The notes: generated by a model from the letters alone, not told the origin. A stretch of 13,031 nt of DNA from Methanobacteriota archaeon (GCA_005878665.1 VBLR01000094.1:1-13031), one strand, 5' to 3'. Counted from the stretch's first letter, positions 5,193 through 12,700 are shown. Numbers and translations are program-made.

Positions 5193-6996
5193 CCGCCGGA
5201 ACGGCCTCCGCGGGTGGGGTAACCAGGTGGCACGCGACGGCGTTTCCAGGCCCGAGCTCGATGAGCGGTGGCTCCGCCCAGGATTGAAGTGTCACCTGGA
5301 TCGCGTCACCGCTCTCCCGGATCTCCGCGACCCCCTTCAGGGCGAGCCGCGAATCCCGGTTCTCCGATACGATTTGGCGGAGCGTTGCGGCGGCCACACC
5401 GGCCGACACGCCCGGCGCCATCTGGAGGGTCACGGTCCGCGAGTCTTGGGCCTCGATGCCGATGATCCTGAGCAATCGGCCTCCCGATGACAGCGACCTG
5501 AGTTCCTCCGCGACCTCGTCCGCGCTCCATCCGCATCGCTCGAACGCCACCGGGCACCTCGGGTGGAATCGGCATCCGCCCGGGATGTTCACCGCGTCCG
5601 GTCGCTCTCCCTTGAGGATCGTGCGCTTCACCAGGTGCCTCGGATCCGGACTCGGGACGACGGAGATGAGCGCCTGCGTGTACGGATGCTTCGGGTGGGA
5701 GATGACCTGCTCCGCGGTCCCTTGCTCGACGATCTTCCCGAGGTACATCACCGCGATTCGGTCGGCCAGGATCCATGCGAGGCCCAGGTCGTGGGTGATG
5801 AACAAGTACGTCAAGCCGCGCTTTTCCCGGAGGTCCATCATGAGCTGGAGGATTTCCGTTCGAATCGACACGTCGAGCATCGACACCGGCTCGTCCGCGA
5901 CGATGAAGTCGGGCTCCAATGCCAAGGCCGCGGCAATGGAGACGCGCTGCCGCTGGCCGCCGCTCAGCTCGTGCGGGAAACGGAAAACGAACTCACTCGC
6001 AGGCCTCAGCCCGGCATCTTCGAGGGACCGCGCCACGAGCGCGGCGATCTCCTCCGGGTCGTGAGCGATCTTGTTGACGACGAGCGGCTCCGAAACGATC
6101 TCAAACACGGACTGTTTCGGGTTCAGCGACTCGTACGGATCCTGAAAGATCAGGTGCAGACGTCGCCGCAGGGTCCTCATCTTGACGCCGAGCAGGCCCT
6201 CCGTCTCTCGACGCCGGGCGAGGACGATTTTCGACGCGGCTCCCGCTGCGATGGGGGCGACGATCACGCCCAGGAGCATCGCAAACGACGACGCTCCCCA
6301 GACCGTCGCCCAGATTCCCGGCGCGTCGAACGGGGCGCCCGGCAGCGTCGCGGGCCATCCCAGTGCAGCCACGATCGGGAACAGGTTGAAGGCCAGGATC
6401 GAGAGGAGTGCCAACACAGTCGGTGTGCGGGCGGACGGCCGCGTCGGAGGCAACGACCCGATGACTCCCAGCAGGAGGCCGCACAAGAGGCTCGCCCCGA
6501 GGATGAAGCCGGTATTCACGAGGGCCCCGGGAATCCCCGCGGCGGCGAGCGCGGGGAGGCCCACGGCGAGGACGAACGCCGCGGCGACGGCTCCCAGCCA
6601 GAAGAGGATTTGCCGGGTGTCCCACGCGAGCTGTTCCGTCCAAGAGAACGAGTACTTCCGTCGGATCGCATCGATCCGAGCCGCCGCATCGGGCGCGCGT
6701 CCGGCACGCAATTCCTCGTACCGTCGGTACTCCTCCGTCGGGAGTTCGAAGAAGACGTCGCCTTCCGTCGCGTCGACGAGGCGGAGCAGCGCTTTGCCCG
6801 TCGTCGTCTTACCGCAGCCGCTCTCGCCGACGAGGCAGAAGACCTCTCCGCGTTTCACATCGAAGGAGACGCCGTCCACGGCGCGCACCCACAGCGAGGA
6901 ACGACCGGCGAGCTCCCGGAGGAGGCCGCGCCGGAGGGGGAACCAGACCTTGAGATCGCGGACCCGGATCAGCGGGCTTCCACCGTCATCGGGCGT
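5182..6996 (-). CDS. dppF: DppF-type peptide ABC transporter ATPase with a four-helix membrane insertion (copy 2)
   Basis: This paralogue of DppF1 is the last gene of the importer operon. Counting from codon 6996 (604 residues), it has Walker A GESGCGKTT (57-65), Q-loop Q285, LSGGQ (344-348), Walker B E369, H-loop H402 and cysteines 475, 481, 488 and 589. Walker A to Q-loop spans 222 residues because of four inserted helices (about 128-152, 160-181, 191-212, 228-258). A second insertion lies between the last two cysteines. The start is uncertain: no ATG, GTG or TTG fits the expected N-terminus (IRVRDLKVWF). ACG at 6996 is used here because a full GGAGGTGA motif stands just before it; CTG 6972, in a CTGA overlap with the dppD2 stop, and GTG 7032, without a ribosome-binding site, are alternatives. 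It probably pairs with DppD2 to drive DppB-DppC. Confidence 0.9.
   Translation of the reverse strand, partial: TPDDGGSPLIRVRDLKVWFPLRRGLLRELAGRSSLWVRAVDGVSFDVKRGEVFCLVGESGCGKTTTGKALLRLVDATEGDVFFELPTEEYRRYEELRAGRAPDAAARIDAIRRKYSFSWTEQLAWDTRQILFWLGAVAAAFVLAVGLPALAAAGIPGALVNTGFILGASLLCGLLLGVIGSLPPTRPSARTPTVLALLSILAFNLFPIVAALGWPATLPGAPFDAPGIWATVWGASSFAMLLGVIVAPIAAGAASKIVLARRRETEGLLGVKMRTLRRRLHLIFQDPYESLNPKQSVFEIVSEPLVVNKIAHDPEEIAALVARSLEDAGLRPASEFVFRFPHELSGGQRQRVSIAAALALEPDFIVADEPVSMLDVSIRTEILQLMMDLREKRGLTYLFITHDLGLAWILADRIAVMYLGKIVEQGTAEQVISHPKHPYTQALISVVPSPDPRHLVKRTILKGERPDAVNIPGGCRFHPRCPVAFERCGWSADEVAEELRSLSSGGRLLRIIGIEAQDSRTVTLQMAPGVSAGVAAATLRQIVSENRDSRLALKGVAEIRESGDAIQVTLQSWAEPPLIELGPGNAVACHLVTPPAEAVPAVTA
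5257..5514 (-). other. Extra domain inside the C-terminal cysteine motif of DppF2
   Basis: This covers about residues 495-580, between C488 (RCPVAFERCGW) and C589 (AVACHL). It contains a strand (TVTLQMA), a helix (AGVAAATLRQIVSENRD) and two strands (GVAEIRES, AIQVTLQSWAEP). The order of elements matches the DppF1 insertion though the sequence has drifted. Function is unknown; a small regulatory or contact domain is possible. Confidence 0.68.
6107..6144. repeat. 38-base exact repeat shared by the two dppF genes (copy at 1918-1955)
   Basis: This is the second member of the pair that encodes the Q-loop of the two DppF proteins. Orientation is the same in both, so recombination between them would delete the MFS gene and the dppD1 region. 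Confidence 0.7.
6181..6765 (-). other. Four-helix transmembrane insertion in the nucleotide-binding domain of DppF2
   Basis: This is approximately residues 78-272. It has the same plan as the DppF1 insertion: a charged helix (EEYRRYEELRAG, IDAIRRKYSFSWTEQ), four hydrophobic helices, then a basic return (KIVLARRRETEG). The helices have drifted from those of DppF1, but the SW-x-EQ motif before helix 1 and GSLPPTRPSAR between helices 2 and 3 are kept. Confidence 0.85.
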
Positions 6997-7964
6997 GGCG
7001 TCACCTCCGGGACCCCGGGGTACAGGAAGCACGCGGCCCGTCGTCCGGGCGTGACCTCCGCGAGCGCAGGCTCGGCGGCGGTGCACCGGTCGAACGCGAA
7101 CTTGCATCGCGGATGGAAGACGCAGCCGGACGGCGGATTGATCAGGCTGGGGACGTCCCCGGGGATGGAGGCTGGCATCGTCCGCTGGCCCCGGATATCG
7201 GGGAAGGCCGCGACGAGTCCCTGGGTGTACGGATGCTTCGGATCCGTGAACACGTCGACCGTCTTTCCGACCTCCATCATTTTGCCCCCATACATGATCG
7301 CGACCTTCTCGCACGTCTCCGCCATGACGCTGAGGTCGTGGGAGATCAGGATCATCGACAGGTGGAGCTCCTTCCGCAGCCGCTCGAGCAGCTCGAGGAT
7401 CTGCGCCTGGATCATGACGTCCAACGCCGTCACGGGCTCGTCCGCGATGACGATCTTCGGATTGCACGCGAGGGCCATCGCGATCATTACGCGCTGCCGC
7501 ATGCCGCCGGAGAACTCGTGCGGGAAGTCCCGCCGCCGATCTCGGTTGATTCCGACAAGTTCAAGGAGTTCGCCGACGCGGTTCGTCGCCTCGTCTTCGT
7601 CGACCTTCTCGTGGAGGATGATCGGCTCGGCAATCTGCTGCCCGATGTTCCGGACCGGGTTCAGGGAGTTCATCGCGCCCTGGAAGATGATCGAGATTTC
7701 CTTCCATCGGATCTTCCGGATCCTCAGGTCGGAGACCTTGACGAGGTCCCGGCCACGGAACAGGATCGAGCCGGAGACGATCTTCCCGTTGTACGGGAGG
7801 AGACGCATCAACGAGAGTGCCGTGGTCGTCTTCCCGCAGCCGCTCTCCCCCGCGAGGCCGAGGGCTTCCCCCTCGTCGAGATCAAAGGAGACGCCATCAA
7901 CCGCGTGCACCGCCCCGGACTGGGTCGCATATTCGATGACGAGGTCCTTGACCTCGAGGAGCAG
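6969..7964 (-). CDS. dppD: DppD-type peptide ABC transporter ATPase (copy 2), CTG start
   Basis: This 331-residue ATPase has Walker A GESGCGKTT (39-47), the signature FSGGM, Walker B IVIADEP, a SHDLSVMAE H-loop and a four-cysteine C-terminal motif beginning GCVFHPRC; the usual CH after the fourth cysteine region is CF here. The first conventional start (GTG 7910) would begin at HAVDG and lose the first strand and the adenine-contacting aromatic. Reading upstream in frame, the codons encode LLLEVKDLVIEYATQSGA, a normal family N-terminus, back to the dppC stop TAG at 7968-7970. Only CTG 7964 can serve, and GGAGG lies exactly 9 bases before it, as for DppF1. It forms the D half of the D-F motor of the operon and ends in a CTGA overlap with a possible dppF2 start. 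Confidence 0.92.
   Translation of the reverse strand: MLLEVKDLVIEYATQSGAVHAVDGVSFDLDEGEALGLAGESGCGKTTTALSLMRLLPYNGKIVSGSILFRGRDLVKVSDLRIRKIRWKEISIIFQGAMNSLNPVRNIGQQIAEPIILHEKVDEDEATNRVGELLELVGINRDRRRDFPHEFSGGMRQRVMIAMALACNPKIVIADEPVTALDVMIQAQILELLERLRKELHLSMILISHDLSVMAETCEKVAIMYGGKMMEVGKTVDVFTDPKHPYTQGLVAAFPDIRGQRTMPASIPGDVPSLINPPSGCVFHPRCKFAFDRCTAAEPALAEVTPGRRAACFLYPGVPEVTPRPMTVEAR
7001..7008 (-). promoter_or_regulatory. Shine-Dalgarno GGAGGTGA near the uncertain DppF2 start
   Basis: GGAGGTGA on the minus strand is a full anti-16S match inside the end of dppD2. Counting from GGAGG, 7 bases follow before ACG 6996, which is in the DppF2 frame. The nearest ATG downstream is out of frame and soon hits the dppD2 stop. 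The motif also encodes dppD2 residues, so chance is possible. Confidence 0.5.
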
Positions 7965-7967
7965 GGC

Positions 7968-8918
7968 CTATCGCCTCCGCAACCGAGGGTTCAGGATTTC
8001 GTCCAAGGCGAAGCCGAAGAGGTAGAATCCGAACACCAGGAACACGAGGCACAAGCCCGGGACGATGAGCCACCAGACGTTGCCTCCGATCACGAGCGCG
8101 CCGCCGCCGATCGCCTGGTTGATCACCTTCCCCCAGCTCACCGTGTTGTAGATCGAAAGCCCGAGGAACGCGAGGACAGCCTCAGAGAGGATTGATACGG
8201 CCACCGTCAGAATCGTGTTCGCGAAGATGAGCGGGAACGCGTTCGGGAAGATGTGCCGCATGAGGATGTGGGACCGGGACGAGCCGATCATGCGCGCTCG
8301 TTCGACGAACAACCGCTCCTTGACGGAGAGGACCTGTGCCCGGATCACCCGCGCCGTAATTGACCAGCCCGTCAGGCCGATCACCAGGATGAGCCCGAGG
8401 AGGTCAATCGTCCCGATGCGAGCGGCGACGACGATCATGAGGACCAACCAGGGAACCGACAGGACGACGTCGTTGAAGCGCATCATGACCTCGTCGACCC
8501 ATCCCCCCATGTAGCCGGAGACGAGCCCGACCGCGGTCCCGAGGACGCTGGCGACCATCGCCGAGAAGATCCCGACGATGAGGCTGATCTGGGATCCCCA
8601 GATGACTTGGGAATAGATGTCGGCGCCTTCCTCGCTGATCCCGAGGGGGTGCTGGGCGCTCGGCGGGCTGAGCGGGCAGGTAACGCCCGGGACGCAATTG
8701 CTCGTGTCCGCGACGCGGTCGATCGGACCGTAGGGGGCCACCCACGGCGCGAAGACCGCCATGCCGATGAAGAACACGAGGATCGCGAGTCCGACCATGG
8801 CCGTCCGGCTGTGTCGGATGCGGGCCCACACTTCCTGCATTCGACGGAGGGCGACCCGGAGGGAGGCTTGGAACGGGGAGACGACGCCCGATCGGACCAC
8901 CGCATCTGTCGCGCCCAT
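7968..8918 (-). CDS. dppC: DppC-type peptide ABC transporter permease
   Basis: This 316-residue permease of the binding-protein-dependent family has six predicted helices. The first is AMVGLAILVFFIGMAVFAPW (about 40-59) after a basic cytoplasmic N-terminus. The external region carries the family motif HPLGxxxxGxDIYSQ (90-104). The EAA-type coupling motif for ATPase contact is ERARMIGSSRSHILMRHIFP (about 206-225). The protein ends NPRLRRR, usual for DppC. Two cysteines (75 and 81, NCVPGVTC) in the first external loop could form a disulfide. The ATG at 8918 is preceded by GAGG at 6 bases spacing and lies 8 bases after the dppB stop. It forms the channel with DppB and shares its operon with the binding protein and DppD2-DppF2. 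Confidence 0.93.
   Translation of the reverse strand: MGATDAVVRSGVVSPFQASLRVALRRMQEVWARIRHSRTAMVGLAILVFFIGMAVFAPWVAPYGPIDRVADTSNCVPGVTCPLSPPSAQHPLGISEEGADIYSQVIWGSQISLIVGIFSAMVASVLGTAVGLVSGYMGGWVDEVMMRFNDVVLSVPWLVLMIVVAARIGTIDLLGLILVIGLTGWSITARVIRAQVLSVKERLFVERARMIGSSRSHILMRHIFPNAFPLIFANTILTVAVSILSEAVLAFLGLSIYNTVSWGKVINQAIGGGALVIGGNVWWLIVPGLCLVFLVFGFYLFGFALDEILNPRLRRR
7974..7978 (-). promoter_or_regulatory. Shine-Dalgarno GGAGG for the CTG start of DppD2
   Basis: GGAGG lies in the last codons of dppC, 9 bases before CTG 7964. The spacing equals that before the TTG of DppF1, which supports CTG initiation and coupled translation. Confidence 0.65.
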
Positions 8919-8926
8919 GACGTCCC

Positions 8927-9934
8927 TCACGTGACCTTGATCCGCGGGTCGAGCAGGAGGAGGATGAAGTCGGAGACGAGGTTCGCGAGCACGATGGCGA
9001 CGCCTCCCACGACGATGATGAACTGGAGGAGCGGAAAGTCGAGGTTGTCGATCGCCTGGATCGTCTCCCAGCCGATTCCGTAGTAATTGAACACGACCTC
9101 GACCTGGTACGCTCCGCCGATCACGAAGGCGATGTCCAGCGCGATGAGGGTGACCATCGGCGGAAGGCCGCTCGGCAGAATGTGACGGCGGAGGACCTGT
9201 CGGTCGCTCAGCCCCTTCGCCTTCGCCGTGGTGACGAAGTCCTCCGTCATGACGTCGATCAGGGAGCTCCGCATGACGAGAGAGATTCCCGCCAGCGTGC
9301 CGAGCGTGAGGGTCAGGGCCGGGAGGATGAGGTGTTGCGCCGCGCTGGTCAGGTGGGCTCCGTCCCAGGACCACGGTCCCAGCATGTCGTCGTAGTAGCC
9401 TTGGGACGGCAGGGCGGGCCACCAAGTGAAGTAGTGGCCGACGATCGAGCCCTTCTCAAACACCGCGAGCAGGAGGAACCCGAGCCAGAAGATCGGCATC
9501 CCGTAGAGGAAGATCCCCGTGGCGGTCGAGAGGATGTCGAACGGCTTGCCTCGCTTCTGCGCCGCGATCGATCCGATGACCATCCCGATGATGATCGTCG
9601 CCACCGTCGAGGTCCCCACGAGGACGAGGGTCCAACCCAGGTCCCGCATCAACACATCGAAGACGGGGAGGCCGAGTCGATAGGAGACCCCCCAGTCCAA
9701 CGTGACCGTGCGTTGGAGATAAATGGCGAATTGCTCCCACGGGGGCTTGTCGAACCCGAAGAGCTCGCGATTGTACTCGGCGAGGCCCTGATATTTTGGG
9801 TCGCGTGGAGTCAGGCTCAGCGCCGGGTCCCCCGGCATCAGCCGGAGGAGCGCGTAGTTCAAACAGATAATCCCGAAGATCGTGATCGCGGCGTTAACGC
9901 CCTTTCTGACCATGACCTTCAGGATTCGCGCCAA
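8927..9934 (-). CDS. dppB: DppB-type peptide ABC transporter permease
   Basis: This 335-residue membrane protein has six predicted helices: about 12-32, 99-123, 134-159, 201-221, 259-281 and 303-328. The N-terminal LLRLMPGDPA (29-38) is typical of DppB. The coupling motif is AKAKGLSDRQVLRRHILPSG (about 237-256), and the end SDFILLLLDPRIK is the usual DppB terminus. The TTG at 9934 is the first possible start after an in-frame TGA and has GGGAG 9 bases upstream; ATG 9913 is a weaker alternative that would shorten the N-terminus by seven residues. It lies 42 bases after the binding-protein gene and 8 bases before dppC, so the genes are probably cotranscribed. With DppC it forms the translocation pathway for peptides or similar solutes. 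Confidence 0.93.
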   Translation of the reverse strand: MARILKVMVRKGVNAAITIFGIICLNYALLRLMPGDPALSLTPRDPKYQGLAEYNRELFGFDKPPWEQFAIYLQRTVTLDWGVSYRLGLPVFDVLMRDLGWTLVLVGTSTVATIIIGMVIGSIAAQKRGKPFDILSTATGIFLYGMPIFWLGFLLLAVFEKGSIVGHYFTWWPALPSQGYYDDMLGPWSWDGAHLTSAAQHLILPALTLTLGTLAGISLVMRSSLIDVMTEDFVTTAKAKGLSDRQVLRRHILPSGLPPMVTLIALDIAFVIGGAYQVEVVFNYYGIGWETIQAIDNLDFPLLQFIIVVGGVAIVLANLVSDFILLLLDPRIKVT

Positions 9935-9976
9935 TTCGCGTCGCTCCCGTCATTGCCAAGACGTTCCATCGTCCCA

Positions 9977-12622
9977 TCACGGTGGCGGGGGCGGAGGCGG
10001 CGGGCCGGGCGGAGGTCCGCCCGCCATCCGATCTTCCGCCTCGTCCTTTTTCCGCTCTTTCCGGCGACGGAGGAACACCGCCAGCGCGACGACGACAATC
10101 GCGGCGACGATCCCGAGCGGGATGCCGTAGTTGATCCACGGATTGGACGACGTCGGGATGCTCCCGCCCGGAGTCGAGATGGTCTGGATGACGATCTGGG
10201 GCGTCACGCTCGGGTGATGGTTCAGGATTCCGGTCTGATTGTCCGTGACGACGACACTGAGATTGTACGTCCCGGTCGCCGCGTACGCGTGCTTTTGAGT
10301 CGCGATCTTGTCGGTCTGTGTGTTCGTGAGATAGTTCACCGGGACTCCGGAGTTATCCCCGAAGTCCCATGTGATGTAGAGCGGGTCACCCTCCGTGTCG
10401 TTCGCGGTGAGGTTGAAGGTAATCGTCTCACCCGGCAAACCGAAGGTGGAGTGGCTGAGCCGGTAATCCAGGCCCTTGATTTGAGGCGGCAGGTTTGCAC
10501 CGGGCCCCCCGCCCGCGACGATCGTGGCCGCCGCGCTCGCGCAGGTGGTCCATTCGGAATCTTTGATCCGAACGTGGACCGTGTAGTTGCCGGGCTGCGC
10601 GAACGTGTGCGTGGTGCTCCCGGATGTGGACGTCTGGACCGCGGTGCCATCGCCGAAATCCCATGTATAGCCGAGCGCGGCTCCCTCCGGGTCGTTCGCG
10701 CTGACGCTCACGCTGACCGGCGAGCCGCTGATCCATTGGACTCCCGGGAAGGAGGCGACCACGGGCGCTTGGTTATCGAGCGGCGAGACCTGGAACCAAG
10801 GGGCCGGCAGGTCGCTGTCCGGAACGAGGCCCTGCTCGGAGGACCAATTCCCCCAGTTCGTCCAGCCGGGGTCTGGAGGGGACGCCTGTGTCCGCGCGGA
10901 AGGCGGCGTCGCGGCCGCATACAGGTCCTTGCGGTAATAGGGCAGGATGTACGAATGGTAATCGTACAGCATCCGCTGCATCTCGTCCGTGATCACTCGC
11001 CGGGCGGCCGGGTCCACCGTCAGGAGCGATTGAGTGTACAAGGCGTCGAACGTCGCGTTGCTGTAGTAGTTGTCGTTCGTCGGCCCGATCGCGCCCGTCG
11101 TCTCGACCTCGAGGACATCGAGGGACGGATCGGACGCCGGCGTGAAGATCCAGTCCCACAGCCACATGTCGTAGTCGGCGGTCAACCAGTAGCCGCTCAT
11201 CTGGTTGATGTTGTAGAGGCCGTAGCCCGGGCTGGTGCGCGAATGGGAATCCATGGTCTGGATTCCTGCCTGTGCAAGCCAGGCCACAATGTCTCTCGCC
11301 GCGATCTCCCACTGTGGGCGGGTGTTCAGCGTATAGAAGCGAATCTGGAGAGGCCAGTACACGGTGTTGTTTGTGGCGCCTTTCTGGTACAACGGCGTCG
11401 CGCCCGGACTGAGCGCGCCCGACGCATCATATTTCCAACCCTGGCTGTTGAGCATGGCTCGGGCGGCCGCTGGGTTGAACTGGTACTGCTGGTTCGGAGG
11501 GATGCTGTAGTGCCACGGGTTGACGTCGGGGACCAACGTGTCCGCCGCGTTGCCGTAGCCGAGGAGGGCGTCGTTGACGAGTTTCTGTTTGTCGATGCTC
11601 ATCGCGACCGCGTGCCGGAAGGTGTCGTTGAGGAGGACGGGATTCGCTGTATAGGTGTACCCGTAGGCGGCGGCCAGTGCGGGCGTGATCACGTTGATGG
11701 AAATCTCGCCGACGAAGCCGAGGCTGACGGCCCACTTCGGATTCCAGGTGCTGAGGCCGACCTGGTAGTCGGACGGATCGATGCCGATGAGCGCGTCGAG
11801 CGTGGTCGCCCCGGTTAGAAAGTCATTCACCATCGTCGTGGACCCGCTGTAGGAGATGAACCGGACTTCGTCGGGTCGGGATTCTTGGCAGTAGTACTGG
11901 AGACCGTAGTAATTCGGGTTTTTCCGGAGCACCAGGGTCGTGGTCGTCGTGTTCGTGTAATCGTAGTACATCGCGCCGGAGCCGACCGGATACTTGATCG
12001 GGGCGTTCAGGGGTTTCGCGTAGCCGCTCCAGATGTATTGGGGCAAGATCGGGATCGCGCTCGCCGCCGAGTACATGCCTGCGAAGGGACCGTTCGTGAC
12101 GATCTGGACTTGGTATGGCCCCGTCTTGGTGACCGAGGTGATCGCGCTCGTGTAGCTGTGGAGGATGCTTCCCTTCGTCACGTTCTGGAGCTGGAAGGAG
12201 TACACCACGTCGTCCGCGGTCACGGGGTGACTCCGGTCCCCCGGGCTCAAGGGGCTCGTGAAATACGCGTCCTGGACCAAGTCGAAGGTCCACGTCCGAT
12301 TGTCGGATGCCAGGGTCCAGTGGGTCGCCAGGTCGGGGATTGCGTGGTAAGTCTTGTCGTACGTGATGAGCGTGCTATAGACATTGTACACCACCACGTA
12401 TTCGTCGGCCAAGGTGATCTTGAGCGGATTCAAGGTCGTGATGACGAGCGGGTTGATTCCGATTCGGAGGGAGCGGAACGGCGCGGCCGCGGCAGCGGGG
12501 CCGGAGGCGATGAGGACGAACGCGGTGAGGCCCGAGAGCACCATCACCGCGACGAGCGAAACAGCAATCAGCCGGTGGCGCCAGACCCGTTCGAATCGAT
12601 ACTCTGCCTCCTCTCCGACCAT
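9977..12622 (-). CDS. Family 5 solute-binding protein with two PKD domains, C-terminal membrane anchor and proline-rich tail
   Basis: This 881-residue protein is the extracellular receptor of the importer. Domains in order: a basic N-terminus and hydrophobic segment (about 17-40, ending in an alanine-rich AAAAAPF) acting as signal peptide or anchor; a family 5 binding domain (about 55-600) with TADDVVYSF and FRHAVAMSIDKQKLVND motifs; two PKD domains (617-703 and 710-816), each with a WDFGD core; one helix (833-850); and a cytoplasmic tail RRRKERKKDEAEDR ending PPPGPPPPPPPP. Usual binding proteins of this family have about 500-600 residues. Many N-x-S/T sequons fit an exported archaeal glycoprotein. 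The start is ATG 12622, with a G-rich run six bases upstream; ATG 12664 is close to the predicted transcript start and would add 14 residues. It is the first gene of the operon, followed by dppB. Confidence 0.93.
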   Translation of the reverse strand: MVGEEAEYRFERVWRHRLIAVSLVAVMVLSGLTAFVLIASGPAAAAAPFRSLRIGINPLVITTLNPLKITLADEYVVVYNVYSTLITYDKTYHAIPDLATHWTLASDNRTWTFDLVQDAYFTSPLSPGDRSHPVTADDVVYSFQLQNVTKGSILHSYTSAITSVTKTGPYQVQIVTNGPFAGMYSAASAIPILPQYIWSGYAKPLNAPIKYPVGSGAMYYDYTNTTTTTLVLRKNPNYYGLQYYCQESRPDEVRFISYSGSTTMVNDFLTGATTLDALIGIDPSDYQVGLSTWNPKWAVSLGFVGEISINVITPALAAAYGYTYTANPVLLNDTFRHAVAMSIDKQKLVNDALLGYGNAADTLVPDVNPWHYSIPPNQQYQFNPAAARAMLNSQGWKYDASGALSPGATPLYQKGATNNTVYWPLQIRFYTLNTRPQWEIAARDIVAWLAQAGIQTMDSHSRTSPGYGLYNINQMSGYWLTADYDMWLWDWIFTPASDPSLDVLEVETTGAIGPTNDNYYSNATFDALYTQSLLTVDPAARRVITDEMQRMLYDYHSYILPYYRKDLYAAATPPSARTQASPPDPGWTNWGNWSSEQGLVPDSDLPAPWFQVSPLDNQAPVVASFPGVQWISGSPVSVSVSANDPEGAALGYTWDFGDGTAVQTSTSGSTTHTFAQPGNYTVHVRIKDSEWTTCASAAATIVAGGGPGANLPPQIKGLDYRLSHSTFGLPGETITFNLTANDTEGDPLYITWDFGDNSGVPVNYLTNTQTDKIATQKHAYAATGTYNLSVVVTDNQTGILNHHPSVTPQIVIQTISTPGGSIPTSSNPWINYGIPLGIVAAIVVVALAVFLRRRKERKKDEAEDRMAGGPPPGPPPPPPPP
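10175..10774 (-). other. Tandem PKD domains of the binding protein
   Basis: Residues 617-816 hold two beta-sandwich PKD repeats. The first has ANDPEGAALGYTWDFGDGT and ends near NYTVHVRIKD; the second has ANDTEGDPLYITWDFGD and ends near TYNLSVVVTDN. They probably act as a rigid stalk lifting the binding domain off the membrane. Confidence 0.88.
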
Positions 12623-12692
12623 GACGAACCCCCACCGCCACACGCACGGAGCGACGGACTCCATGCTATGCTGTGGCGTGATTCGGCGGATT

Positions 12693-12700
12693 CTATATAA
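12693..12700 (-). promoter_or_regulatory. TATA box of the importer operon
   Basis: The minus strand reads TTATATAG within an AT-rich island in otherwise GC-rich sequence. The usual archaeal spacing puts the transcript start near 12670, giving a leader of about 48 bases to ATG 12622 or about 6 bases to ATG 12664. The palindrome CTCCGGAG (12706-12713) lies just upstream. Confidence 0.6.

Noticed and set aside
3575..5287. Plus-strand open frame overlapping the MFS gene in another frame
   Set aside because: It is arginine- and proline-rich and lacks hydrophobic segments, whereas the 3915-5192 frame encodes a normal MFS protein.
7033..7467. N-terminal extension of DppF2 by more than 140 residues upstream of 7032
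   Set aside because: The frame stays open by chance across dppD2, but the residues are arginine-rich, lack family similarity and overlap a well-supported gene.
8919..9425. N-terminal extension of DppC into dppB
   Set aside because: The extra residues resemble out-of-frame dppB and no DppC has such an extension; ATG 8918 has a ribosome-binding motif.
9980..10020. G-rich tract on the plus strand as a quadruplex or simple-repeat element
   Set aside because: It is explained by the proline codons of the binding-protein tail. A structure is possible but there is no separate evidence for a function.
9182..11818. Very long plus-strand open frame opposite dppB and the binding-protein gene
   Set aside because: The translation is dominated by R, D, E, G and V, with no domain, and it lies opposite genes with clear family motifs. 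Long antisense frames are expected in GC-rich coding DNA.
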